This document shows positions 44,453 to 55,197 of a stretch of DNA of 64,000 nt, piece after piece. Source of the stretch: Gnetum montanum (taxonomy: Eukaryota; Streptophyta; Gnetopsida; Gnetales; Gnetaceae). The notes under the pieces were generated by a model, which ran no database searches, was not told the origin of the DNA, and was given only the letters and a program-made list of their open reading frames with translations. Numbering within the stretch: position 1 is the stretch's first letter; each line of letters opens with the position of its first letter. Location of the stretch: NCBI GenBank assembly GCA_015680685.1, contig MNCI01037953.1, positions 781,999-845,998 on the forward strand. The letters run 5' to 3'. The position numbers were made by a program, and so were the translations under genes.

Positions 44453-45211
44453 AAATACGTAGTTACCCACTGTGTTTGTGGCATCTTTTGTCATAGTTAT
44501 AGTAGAGCTCTTACAATTTTGTTGCTTGAAAGTTAGAATATTTTTCTAAGTGCTTAGAGTAGGAGTTAAAGAGTATATAGATCTTTATTCGAGAAATATT
44601 GTACCTGAGCACATTAGTGTGCATGGTAATACAGATGAGCTTTCTAATAAACCTTGCAGCACTTTAAAATAGATTAATTGTTTATTCATGCATTTAATGT
44701 TTTATGCAATTTCCTTTAATGTTTTAAGTAATTAAGCTAAATTAAGCTAGATTAAATAATGATTAATTAAGCACATAAGTATGATCACTTCGAATATATG
44801 CTTGGCACGTGGTGATCCCAATAACACTTAATGTTTGATAACCCAGTAGCATTAAACATGTTTAGGATGTGTATGACAAGTGGGAATGGATGCTTATGTT
44901 AGAATTAGTTAGGTGTAGCTAGTTAGATTACATTAGCAATTTAATTATTTTATTTTATACATTATTCTTTACTCATAGGAAACTTAAAATATAAAACATA
45001 TAAAATGATAAAAATCATATGCCTAAGTTGCCCTTAACCATACCTTTGCATTTCACAAGTGTAATTGGGAAGACAATGATTACAGCAGTTAGTTTCACTT
45101 CCTAGAGATCAGTGTACTTAGAAGGCTATTAGTCCATGGAATTTGACTAGATCATGAATGAACACTTAGTGATTTGTATGGTTGGGCGTAGGGTCTACTC
45201 GCTGCTCATCA
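44453..45211 (+). repeat. 5' LTR of element C, 5' end missing
   Basis: Similarity to the A LTR is clear from about 44500, including TTGTACCTGAGCACAT and AACCTTGCAGCA. It ends CTCATCA at 45211 as in A and B. The TGATGAG end and the GATATCGC cluster are absent. Confidence 0.8.
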
Positions 45212-45231
45212 TTGGCATCGTTGCTGAGGAC
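45212..45231 (+). promoter_or_regulatory. Primer-binding site of element C
   Basis: TTGGCATCGTTGCTGAGGA lies directly after the LTR end and is close to the tRNA-Asp-type site of Athila elements. Confidence 0.7.
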
Positions 45232-45374
45232 TTGTAGTTTGATATGTGTACTATCTAGGACTTAGTGAATATTATTTAAGTTCATTAGAATGAACCCTAA
45301 GGTCATAATCATTTGAAAAAAAATATAATTATAATTATTATTTAAGCACACTAAATTTTTTTCTTTAATCCAAA

Positions 45375-47815
45375 ATGTCTTCTTCTCATAGGCATGATGA
45401 ATCAAAATTTCCAATGCCCCAAGAATTCAAAGTGATGTATACTCATCTAGATGAGTTTGTGCTTGATTTCACCTTCATCTTGCATCAAGATGAGTAGCTG
45501 TGATGGAGAGATATGGAGGGAAATGTTGTGTTGCCTTTTGATTGATCTGTTCTTAGGATGCTACTCCAAACTCTTAAGAGGTTGGACATCCAAGACCTCC
45601 ATGATGAATATGTTGTGTAGGACCATAACTATTAGGATTACCATCCCACAGAAACACAATGCAAATGAGATCAACACTAGGAGAAGCACCATGAAGTTAT
45701 GAAGGGGAAATAGTTCACTAACCCCTTATTCCTGCTAAACCAAAAGGATAATGAGGATCCTCCCTCTTGGGATTCTCAACATGAAGATTCTCCACCTCTT
45801 AACTTTCGTGAAGAGGGCTTAAACCTAAATCTATAGTCCACTATCAATAATTTGGTTTTAGATAAAAGTGTGAGTCAAGGTAGGAGCTTGGGCAAGCATC
45901 GTGATGATAGTAAACTTGATGATTATGGCCATGACAAGTAGAGAGGAGATGGTAGACACTATGGTGGAGGTAGTTCTCTTTCCTCTTCATCCTCTTCATC
46001 TACATCTTCTTCTTCCTCCTCTAAATCTGATCAAGACTACAAAGGACAAGACTATGATGGAGGTGAATGATAGGATAATGATCGTAGGCCCTGCCATGAA
46101 TGAAGGGTAGTAGGGGACATCATAAGAATCATCAAAATCATGACAATGATAAGCCTTTGCTAGTAATTCGAAGCATGCTAAACATTATAGAGGTAGTCAA
46201 GATTCCAACCATGCATGTGAAAGATAGTAGAATCAAGAGGTTGGATATGAACAATATCCCCAGATTTGAGGAAGGATATAACTTAGATTCATAGATCCAT
46301 TTTCAAGCCTTTCACGATGCTTGTGAATTGTAGAACATAGAAAATGATTCTCAAAAACTTAAGTTGTTTCATAGGACACTTATAAAAGAAGCTGAAAGTC
46401 GATACCACTCCTTGGAGTTGGAATCAATTCATAGATGGAGTATGATGCTTGAGTTATTTAATAACAAATATTAGACGTACTCTAGAGTGTCCAATTTAAA
46501 AAGAAAATCCAAGGTTAGCAACAAGGAACACATGAACCCTTGGATGTAGCCATGGACAAGTATTATTCCCCTTTTCACAAATGTCCTAGTCATATTCTCA
46601 ATGGGAACAGCTTTGTCATATCATAAATAGGCTCTGATCAAAAAATGAGGAGAACTCTTAGGGTTTATGCCCAAGAGAGATTGTCAAAACTAAGAGCCCA
46701 TCATATTCAAAGGCTAATTGAGCATGTTGCAAAAAAAGAAGGTGAGTTGAGAAAATGGGAAAGTGCTGAGGGGTATAACTAGGACCCTTTCATTAGAAAA
46801 GGGAGGTCTGATTCTATGACAATGAGGGGGAGGTACCACTTGATGAAGTGGTGCAATGAAAAACCTTGCTAATCTAAAAATCTGTGTTTAAAATTTTGGC
46901 TAAGGTTGATAAAATGTAGGAATATTTGGATGAATAATTTCAAACTACTCTAAAAATTGTATAAGAATCTAAAGAATAAGGTAGTGATCATGACTGCATG
47001 AGAAAAAAAGAAGCTAAACGTGCCTACCAAAGGGATAAGGGTAAGGTTGTGGTAGTAGAAGAGGCTATGGAGTTAGAATTAGATGATGATGGTGGGTGTG
47101 ACATCTACTAATATGAACATCTCAAGAAATGTTGCCTTTTTTTTATCATGCTTACAAAAATCTAGTGTGTATGCTTTGAATCCTAGACTAGCATGAAGGC
47201 AAGCACCTAGAAGGTCACCTTATCCTCAAGGCAACCCAAGGTAGTTTCACCAATAACAACAGACTTATTATCCAAGTGAAGTTCTAGCACAACCGTATGA
47301 GTAGTACCATTAGTGGTAGCATCCATAATCATGGAGGATGCCACCACCAAGGCAAAAATGCCTTTATAGAAAACCAGATTTGTATGGGTACTATGTTCAG
47401 CAACCCATGTCTTTATGTGACTTTTCTAGTCATGCTTCTTTTCAACATCACTACTACCCTCCAGAATATTACCAAACTCATTCTCCATCTTCTAGAGGGG
47501 AATCCCCATATTCTTATCATCCTCCTCATCCTTAAGCACATGTTCCTCCATCCTTAACCCAATTATTGCATGCTCTATCCATGCAAGGTGAAATTCCTAC
47601 ACACCTGTAGCAACATAATGCTACTAGGGTTGTTAGCTTATAGCTAGCTCCTCAACCAAGTGGTTTGGAACCTAGATCCTATAAAAGACCATTCTTCTAA
47701 ACTAATAGCCCTACCAAGCCCTCACCTACTTATGCGGTTGGTTGTCCTATGTCTCCTTCATCCTTTGCATCTATTCTTTTCAAGAGCCCTTCAAACCAAA
47801 CACCTCCCATGATAT
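45375..47815 (+). pseudogene. Decayed gag of element C
   Basis: The ATG at 45375 begins MSSSHRHDESKFPMPQEF. The conserved FTFILHQDE, RIKRLDMNNIPRFEEGYNLD and LELESIHRWSMMLELFNNKY blocks follow in the same order as A and B. A serine-rich stretch lies near 45970-46030. Many stops are present, including TAG at the positions of Gln in B. The zinc-knuckle region near 47100-47140 is badly altered. Confidence 0.75.
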
Positions 47816-48086
47816 GCACTTTCATGTTAACCCATGTTGTATTTGATTGGATCAAGGCTGGAAACCTTCCTAGGAAAAGAGCTAATCATGGAAGTCCTTT
47901 CATCTACTCGTAGATTGTAGGAAATGAGCCATGTAAGGCTCTTCTCGATTTAGGTTTTGGTGTTAATATGATTTTCCACGAAATGTACAATGCTTGGAAC
48001 TTACCTCCTCTTAAGAAGAGCAACATCCATTTAGAATTGGTAGATTAGTCCATCACTATACCCTTGGGACTAGTGGAGGACATCGC
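47816..48086 (+). pseudogene. Protease start of element C, cut off
   Basis: MICTFMLTHVVFDWIKAGNL corresponds to the pre-protease of A. CKALLDLGFGVNMI corresponds to its active-site loop, with Phe in place of Ser after DLG. Sequence similarity to A ends at GAGGACATCG (48076-48085), where D begins. Confidence 0.7.
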
Positions 48087-49587
48087 TGTACTGTCCGAAA
48101 TCGTTGGTCTTCGGCTGGAATGAAACAGAAACCAAGAGATCCCTGGACAAGCACAGAAGACCCTACGTTCGCTTGAGGGTGAGCTGGAACGGACAAAGGT
48201 AGAGTACCTTAGGTGGTCTACACGCAGATCAGACAAGGATTTCCCCAACGTATGCCAATATGCAATACGCTGGGTTATGCGTAAATAGCATAATAAATGT
48301 GAATCGGAATATAAGCGTGCAAGGAAACAAACACAGAAATAAACGAGAATAGGTAAAAACTATAATAGATCTTGACCAAAAATGAAACAACTTTATTGCA
48401 AAAATAATGTAAATTACAGTGCATTGGTTTGAACGCAGTTGTGGATCTAACACAAGGCGGACGAAGAGCCCTGGTGGATGCGGAGGGATGAAAGTGTGCC
48501 AGTTTGAACTGCAGGCACAACGTGAAGGCTGTATGCTCAGCGTGCAGGGTTGAAGTCCAGCGTATAGGATGCAGGGTTCTAGATTTTCTCAATGTGGGTT
48601 GCCCAAGTTTTTTTTTGCCAAGATGCCTCCAATTTTTCCCAACCCTGATCTGGTCAAAAATTGGGGTTTTTATACAAGTTTAGACATTAGACTCAGATTT
48701 GAGAGGGGATGATTGGCTGTGGAGTGCTGGACTCTCAGGTTGGGTGACATGTGGCATGTTGACTGAGTGTGAAAGAATAAAATTTTACAAGTGTACAGCG
48801 TGCTGCACGCCAGCATATACTGCTATACGCCAGCGTATACACACTGGGTGTGTGAACTCGGCGTACAGACTTGACTAAAACAAAAGAAGTCATTCGGCCC
48901 TTGGATTTGAATTCGGATGTCAAGAGAATGCTGCCTGTGGATGTTCAGCTTGGTTGGCCTTGATCTGACACAGTTCTGGAGAGCTTTGATTGGTATACGT
49001 TGTGCTACACACTAGGCATACACATTGTACATACTGGGCGTATACGCTGAGTGTACACGCTGGGCGTGTAGGATGTACATGCTCAGTGTATGAACTCCAA
49101 AGTGCATGATGTTGAGACCAAAATTTGACTTTCTGGAGCCCATGATGACACCTGATAACTGCTCTGTTCCTGTGAGTTGATGCCTTGTACAAAATCTTGC
49201 TCTGAAGTGCCGTTTCCATGCCATCTTTGGGATCTCATCCTGGGCGTACACATCAGTCGTTCGTGCTAAGCATACATGTGAGGCATGCACGCTGGGCCTG
49301 TATGCTGGGAGTGTACGCTGGGAGTATACGCTGAGTGTATACGCTAGGAGTGTATGCTGCATACTACATACTTAGTGAAAACCCAGTATCTTGAGCTCCA
49401 AAGTCACCATGTTTAATGCCATATGTCGCCGTGGTCGTTTGTGGGTCCCAAGGAACCGTTTCTTGTTGAGTTCGACCTGCTTGAAGCTGTCTATGGGGCC
49501 CTCAAGCTTCAGTCATGCTGGGGAGCGTCATGCCTTAACTCGACTCTTGTTGGAGAAGTACTAAGCTCAGAATTTTGTGGTGTTTCA
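48087..49587 (-). repeat. Probable 3' LTR of element D
   Basis: The left end TGTACTGTCC begins exactly where element C is cut. A possible right end TTTCA at 49587 lies next to TTGGCCCCTCTTTG, which on the minus strand is a purine-rich CAAAGAGGGGCCAA suitable as polypurine tract. The interior (48540-49360) is full of short CGCTGGGCGTACACGCTG-type variants. No second LTR is available in the window to confirm the limits. Confidence 0.4.
48790..49360. repeat. Degenerate GCTGGGCGTATACGCTG repeat cluster
   Basis: Many short variants of (C/T)GCTGGGNGTRTACGCTG. Some form palindromes such as GTATACGCTGAGTGTACACGCTGGGCGTG. They are related in sequence to the hairpin satellite at 55441-55860 in intron 1 of the antisense gene. 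Confidence 0.6.
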
Positions 49588-50640
49588 TTGGCCCCTCTTT
49601 GTTGACGCTTGGAGGAATCAACCAAAGAAGCATCGACAAAGAAGTACAAAACACCATAAGAAACTTGGTAGAAACATTGTCCTTTAGCACCTGGCCAGAC
49701 GTCATCATACCATGTTCAGTAGTACATAAGATTGGGGAAATGAAATTTGTATTGGGTAGGGAAATGGGAACCGTAGGGATTGGAAATCGATCAAGGGCTT
49801 ATGCGTGGTGAAGAGGATGTCCGGGTATGTGTGCGGGTCATGCTTATCTTTGTCAATAGTTATTTTTAGCCATTTTTTAGCAGATTTGGGATCAAAACAT
49901 GATGTGTACGTCCTTTGGTAGCACAAGACTCTTGTTTGGTATTTAAGAGGACTTGTTGGCACAACTAAAGCCACATGATGATGTGTTGCATTCTTTAGAG
50001 GAATAGGGCCTTTGTTTATTGTGTAGAGGGAACCTGTTGGTGGAGAGCCAAAGCCATGCAACGAGATGTTACTTGATCGTTTGAGACATGAGCGTTTGCT
50101 TTCAAGACAAATGCCTTCCTACTAAGGGCTTGTATGGGAAGGGCCGTGATTTTTTTTGACCTTATGCGCGTGCTCAAATGCCATGTTGTGGGTTGCAACT
50201 GCTTAAGAGTGTTGCAGTGTGCAACAGTGTGTTCAATGTTTCAGGCTGTACTGGGTGTGTCTGGGATGTAACTAAGTAGAATATGTTGAGGGATAGGTGG
50301 GATATGTAACAGGAGATGTACTAGTGAATGGCTTGATTAGTCTTGTCATGTGTGTTATGAACAACGTCTTGCCTTGTTGCTGTGACGAAGTGCATTCTTG
50401 CACGAACACCTCTGAGTGTCATCCTGCAAACACAACTCTAAGAAGACAAGAAAACCATGAGTGAGTAAGCAAGCTTAGACTTGAATAGCTAATGATGAAA
50501 CAAAGGCACTAGATGACATTGCAGGCACTGTATATGAATAGCAGCAATGTTGTTAGGATCGGTTGATGGCGAGCGAGGCAGCGGCTCTGATGAAGTTTGA
50601 ATGTAGCTACAGATCGAGAGGCTAGAGATGAAGTTGCTAG
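49588..50640 (-). other. Post-integrase spacer of element D
   Basis: No recognised domain. A 118-codon minus-strand frame at 49705-50061 (MHGFGSPPTGSLYTINKGPI...) is open but shows no known motif. It could be chance, or a relic of an extra ORF such as those known in this position in Tat elements. Confidence 0.35.
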
Positions 50641-51012
50641 TTTATAGTCATAGTGGACTATTGTGGGTTAGTTTTATGTCATGACCTGTTGGACATTGCT
50701 CGTTTAGCGTCGTGGCAGATGGTACATTGCTAGTTTCTAGTCTTGGCGGACCATGAAGAGGCAAACCAGTTTATAGTCTTAGCGGACTCTGGCGAATGAG
50801 ACTGTGGCAGTTTAATGTCGTACCAGACGGGTGCTAGTTTATTGTCATTGCAGACATTCTATGGTATCAGTTTATCGCCATGATGCCAGGATGAGCTGTG
50901 GTATCAGTTTATTGTCATGATGCCAGGACGAGCTATGGTATCAGTTTACTGTCATGATGCCAGGACAAGCTGTGGTATCAGTTTACCGTCATGATGCCAG
51001 GACGAACGCGTA
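50640..51012. repeat. AGTTTAT-GTCAT minisatellite downstream of integrase
   Basis: Degenerate units of the form AGTTTATNGTCNTNNNGGAC begin near 50640. They become four regular copies of about 40 bp, TATCAGTTTATTGTCATGAT followed by GCCAGGACGAGCT, at 50866-51005. They share the AGTTTA core with the arrays at 54598 and 60025. Confidence 0.75.
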
Positions 51013-51025
51013 CTTGAGTCCACGC

Positions 51026-52160
51026 TCAAATGTGGAACGGTTTCAAGAACAAATGGTTGGTCGGATTTGCAAGCTCATTCCCTTCCATGTCAGCTAATTT
51101 GAATGCTCCATTGTCGTACGCTTTGGTGACCAAGTAGGGCCCTTCTCAATTGGCTGAGAATTTGTTCGGGTGTTCCCGAACGGCTTTGAGTACAAGGTCT
51201 CCTTCCTTGATAGGGTGCTTATGAACATCGTGTTGATGGCGTTGTCGTTGTCGTTTTTGATACCACTTAATCTGATCGAGCGCACGTATACATTCCTCCT
51301 CCACCGAGTCCAAGTCAACAATGCGTAGGTCATTGTTTTGCCCTTCGTCGAGGAGTCCAGAGAGTGTGATCCTTAAAGACAGTACCTGTAACTCCAAGGG
51401 TAAAACAGCTTCTGAACCATAAACAAGACTATATGGCGTTTTACCTGTGGAAGTTCGATGCGTAGTACGATAATCCCACAACGCGTATAATAGCTGTTCG
51501 TGCCATCTTTTCTTGCTTTGGGTAAGGATCTTTTTAAGTACTGTAATGATGGTTTTATTTGTGGCTTTAGCTTGTCCATTGCTCTGAGGGTAGTAAAGGG
51601 ATGAAAATGAATGCTTGATCCCTAGGCTTTCACAGAAAGTTCTGGTTTCGGCACTACTGAATTGTGGCTTGTTATTAGTGATGATGGTCATGGGGATGCC
51701 AAAACAGGTCATAATGTTTTCGAGAACGAAGTTGCATATGTGTTTGGATGTGGTTTTTCTAAGGGGAATAGCTTCTACCCACTTTGTGAAATACTCTGTC
51801 ACGGTTATGATGAAGCTATGCCCTACAGAAGATGAGGGTGTTATTGGCCTGATAAGGTCTAACCCCCACTTTTGGAAGGACCAGGTGATTTGCGTTGTAT
51901 GCAACTCATTTGGTGGAACATGTATCAGATTGCTATGTTTTTGATAGATACTACACGTTTTGGCCTTAGAGAGACAATCATACTCCATGTGTGGCCAATA
52001 ATAGCCCAAACGTCTTATTTTTGTTGCCATTGCTTTAGGTGCTATGTGCCCTCTGCATAGTCCATCATGTACTTGCTCGACGATGGTTTAGGCATTAGCA
52101 CTACTAACGCATGTTAACAGTATGCCTTTGTAGGATCGATGACACAGTGTGTCCCCTACC
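51026..52160 (-). pseudogene. Integrase of element D
   Basis: The zinc-binding region reads HDGLCRGHIAPKAMATKI ... KTCSIYQKHSN, where the last CxxC cysteine is Tyr. The core shows WGLDLIRPI with the first Asp kept and the second catalytic Asp changed to Asn (TIITNNKPQF). The catalytic Glu is changed to Lys (SNGQAKATNK). These are G-to-A type changes. PYSLVYGSEAVLPLEL and a C-terminal GPYLVTKAYDNGAFKL follow, ending at a TGA (51026-51028). The frame is long, with few stops, and so is younger than the other elements. Confidence 0.85.
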
Positions 52161-52439
52161 AGTGCATATTGTCGAGAATGTTTTCGTACTGCGTCCTTTT
52201 GTGCATTCGTTAGGTGTTGTGGTGTTTCATCGCGTAGAAGGTATTCTTTTATGTCGTTATACCATTCTATTGCGTGTGTTGTACTAACGGATGCAATTGG
52301 TAATTCATCGAGAGTATCAGTTATGGGTTTAGCACAACTAATTATAGAGCTAGGCAACATATGGAACATGTTTGGTGATATGTTTAGAGCTAGCGTGGCA
52401 AGTGCATCTGCAATGGTATTATCGTTTCTGGAAACATGT

Positions 52440-52790
52440 TGCACATCCATACTTTCGAATTGCTTCAGTAAGTGTTTAGCTAAATCACAGTATGGTTGTA
52501 AATGTTGCGCTTTGCATGTATAAACATCCATGACTTGGTTTAAAACTAGTTGTGAGTCTTCTCTGACTACAAGTCGTGTGATGTTGGAAGCTAATGCTAT
52601 CGTGAGGCCCCTAAGGAGACCTTCATATTCTGCTATGTTGTTGGCACAGTGAAAGTTGAAGTGGTAAGCAAAGGGTCAGATCTCCCCAAAGGGATAGGTG
52701 ATGATGGTGGCAGCACTCCCCCCACGAGAGGTGGATGCTCCATCAAAGTTCAAAATGGCTTCGTACTCATCGAGAACTATGTCTATTGTG
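52440..52790 (-). pseudogene. Second (archaeal-type) RNase H of element D
   Basis: AILNFDGASTSRGGSAATII (catalytic Asp-Gly), NNIAEYEGLLRGLTIALASN (catalytic Glu) and LVVREDSQLVLNQV (catalytic Asp) are the three acidic blocks. A TGA follows FGEI. The final block is continued by HVSRNDNTIADALATLA. This duplicated domain is the hallmark of the Tat lineage. Confidence 0.85.
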
Positions 52791-53370
52791 CTCACGTTTT
52801 CATCTAGAAACTCTGGCTCTATTGTTGCTTGATCATGTGTTGGTGATGTAGTCAGTTGGTTCGCTATGGCTTGACCCTTGACTGATGACTGTGCTATGTA
52901 ATGTAGGTCAAATTCAACTATTATGGCTTTCCAATGCACTATTCTGCTTAACTCATAAATGTTACAGGTGATGGCCCTGAGCACATTATCTTTGTAGATT
53001 ATGTTGGCTTGGTTATGGAAGAGGTAATGTCGCCATTTCTTTAGGGAAAAGACAAGGGCTAAACATGACCTCTCCACCTCGTTGTACTTCTTTTTGTGGG
53101 CCACTAATGCATGGCTCAAATAATAAACAAGGACTTCAGTTTCATTGTCTCGTTTCTGGCAGAGCATAAAAGTGATGGATGAATCCGACGTGGCGAGGTA
53201 GATATAGAAGGGTTTATTATTCTATGGAGGGTACACTATTGGTAGCTGAGCCAGTGCTGTTTTAATGTGGTCGAAGGCTTCCTGGCACTGTGGAGTCCAT
53301 TCAAAATGGACATTCTTTCATAGCAAATGGTTCATGGGTTTTAACTTATCGGTCAGTTTTTCTATGAAAC
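52791..53370 (-). pseudogene. Retroviral-type RNase H of element D
   Basis: KPFYIYLATSDSSITFMLCQ is the first block, where DxS catalytic residues have been altered in LATSD. YNEVERSCLALVFSLKKWRH and NIIYKDNVLRAI (usually SKADPLK) follow. Frame open in 52676-53167, with a stop before it. Confidence 0.8.
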
Positions 53371-54358
53371 GCCTGATGAACTATAATCTACCTTGTAGAC
53401 CCCGAAGTTCAGTAATGTTGCTTGGTGGTTTTAGATTGATGACAGCTTTAACCTTATCTGGATCCACTCGTATTCCTATTTCTAAGACTACAAAGCCTAG
53501 CATCTTGCCTGTTTTTACTCCGAAAACACATTTCTTTGGGTTGAGCCTAAGTTCATATTTTAAGCAACGTTTTAGGATCAAATCTAAATCTTGGATGTGT
53601 TGCTCTGGTGTTTTTGATTTAATTGCGATGTCGTCTACATAATCATTGAGCGAATGAAGTATGTAATCGCTAAAAATAAATGTCATTGCCCTTTGATATG
53701 TGGCCCCAGCGTTCTTAAGACCAAATTGCATCATTGTGTAACAAAAGGTACTCCATGGTGTCATAAAGGTAGTTTGGAGCTGATGTTCTGGGTTAATGCG
53801 TATCTGGTTATATCCTGAGAAGCCATCCATAAAAGATAACAAGGCATGCCCAATGGTTAAGTCAACAAGTTGATTGATGCTGGGTAGGGGAAAATCATCT
53901 TTTATGGTCGCAACGTTGAGGTCCCGAAAGTCAATGCATAGGCGGATGTTTTCGTTCTTCTTCGGGACAATGACCATGTTGGATACCCAATCAGCGTAGT
54001 CAACAGCCCGAATGAAACCTGCCTGATAGAGTTTGGTGATCTCATTACGAACTGCCAATGCTACCTTAGGCTTAACCTTTCATGCTTTTTGTTTCACTGG
54101 CCTTAATTTTGGATCGAGTATAATATTGTGCTGGATGATTCGAGGATCTAACCCAGGAATGTCAGTGTAAGACCAAGCGAATGCTTTTATGTTGTCTCGG
54201 AGCACATGTTCTATGTCTATGGCCAGTCGGGGTTGCAATAGTGTGCTTAATTTTAATACCTTAACTTCACCGTCAGGCATAGAAATGGGGGTTTCAGTTA
54301 AAGGATCTTCAGTGATGCTATCAGCTTCTATGTCGAGGGATTTTGTCATATCTTTGTA
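53371..54358 (-). pseudogene. Reverse transcriptase of element D
   Basis: AFAWSYTDIPGLDPRIIQHN opens the domain, then ITKLYQAGFIRAVDYADWVS, RLCIDFRDLNVATIKDDFPL and LLSFMDGFSGYNQIRI (catalytic Asp). FGLKNAGATYQRAM and the intact catalytic SLNDYVDDIAIKS follow. A TGA after KQKA (about 54079) splits the frame. The 225-residue block 53381-54058 is uninterrupted and the best preserved RT in the window. Confidence 0.88.
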
Positions 54359-54597
54359 GCTGTCTAATGTTTATTGTGTTGAGGCTATGACTGTGTCATC
54401 TGTTGATGGGCCTAAGTTGATGGAATTTATGTTGATTTTTCTTGTGATCTTTCCATATGGTCCGTCAATGGTCAATGGTGTGAATAGATGCTGGTAATCC
54501 ATCGGGCTTGCTCTTGCCAATAAACGGAGGGCAGAGTGAGCTAGTAGGGGTTTGTTACACGTTTCTAGGCAATGTAAATCATGTGTACATATACGGT
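54359..54597 (-). pseudogene. Protease-RT linker of element D
   Basis: Minus-strand frame with MDYQHLFTPLTIDGPYGKIT, preceding the RT. In Tat elements an acidic linker of unknown role lies here. One stop separates it from the RT frame. Confidence 0.45.
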
Positions 54598-54775
54598 GGT
54601 AGTTTATCGTCGTACCTAGACACATGGCAGTTTAAGGCCTTACCAGGCCGTATGTGGCAGTTTAAGGCCTTACCAGGCCGTATGTGGTAGTTTAAGGCCT
54701 TACCAGGTCAAATGTGGTAGTTTAAGGCCTTATCGGGCCAAATGTGGCAGTTTAAGGCCTTACCAGGCCGTTTAA
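54598..54775. repeat. AGTTTAAGGCCTTACCAGGCC minisatellite
   Basis: Five copies of a 33-34-bp unit, (T)GGCAGTTTAAGGCCTTACC followed by AGGCCGTATG, preceded by an older AGTTTATCGTCGTACCTAGAC variant. The same AGTTTAAGGCC core recurs at 60025-60080. The arrays therefore bracket the antisense gene. Confidence 0.85.
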
Positions 54776-54998
54776 CTGTGCGTTGATGACGTCTAGTTGA
54801 TGTATGATCTGTACTGAAGAGTTTGCGCCAAAATGTTCAATGTGGGCAACTGAAATTGCTTTGCCAGGGAATAAGGTATGTGGTAATGTTCTTTATCTCG
54901 TTATTTTGTTTTGCATTTTCCCGTACTTTGTACTTTGGATAATTTTGATTAAAATATTCAAGGTGGCGGCAGCGGCGGCGGCAGGGTCAATGTGGCGC

Positions 54999-55008
54999 TA
55001 TATATATA
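54999..55008 (+). promoter_or_regulatory. TATA box of the antisense gene
   Basis: TATATATA follows a GC-rich GGCGGCAGCGGCGGCGGCAG stretch (54964-54983) and lies about 195 bases upstream of the exon 1 ATG. Position and context fit a core promoter. Alternatively it could be a chance AT run. Confidence 0.5.
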
Positions 55009-55197
55009 CTGGCAAGCGTGAGCATGAACCTGTTAGTTATCGAGGGTAGTGTAAACCTGAATCAAATCGCAGTGTGAGCGTAAACCTAAGTCACAGCGTG
55101 AGCGTAAAGAACCAAACCCTAGTGTGTAGGATTCAGCTCGGCGTACAGGATCAAACCCCAACGTGAACCTATGAGATTTAGCGTACAGGACACTGGA

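Larger units (their letters stand above)
44453..48086 (+). mobile_element. Element C: truncated third member of the A/B family
   Basis: It has a partial 5' LTR, primer site, gag and the start of protease, all aligning with A and B. The left LTR end is cut by the chromovirus and the right side is cut at about 48086 by D, in the middle of the protease (after PLGLVEDI). It is more decayed than B. Confidence 0.82.

Noticed and set aside
51615-53642. Plus-strand frames of 109-125 codons in the pol region of element D
   Set aside because: They are opposite-strand shadows of the integrase, RNase H and RT frames, which carry clear family motifs.
54804-55049. 81-codon plus-strand frame with a poly-Ala run before the TATA box
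   Set aside because: The Ala run is a GGC/GCA repeat and the frame has no motif; it is more simply the promoter region of the antisense gene.
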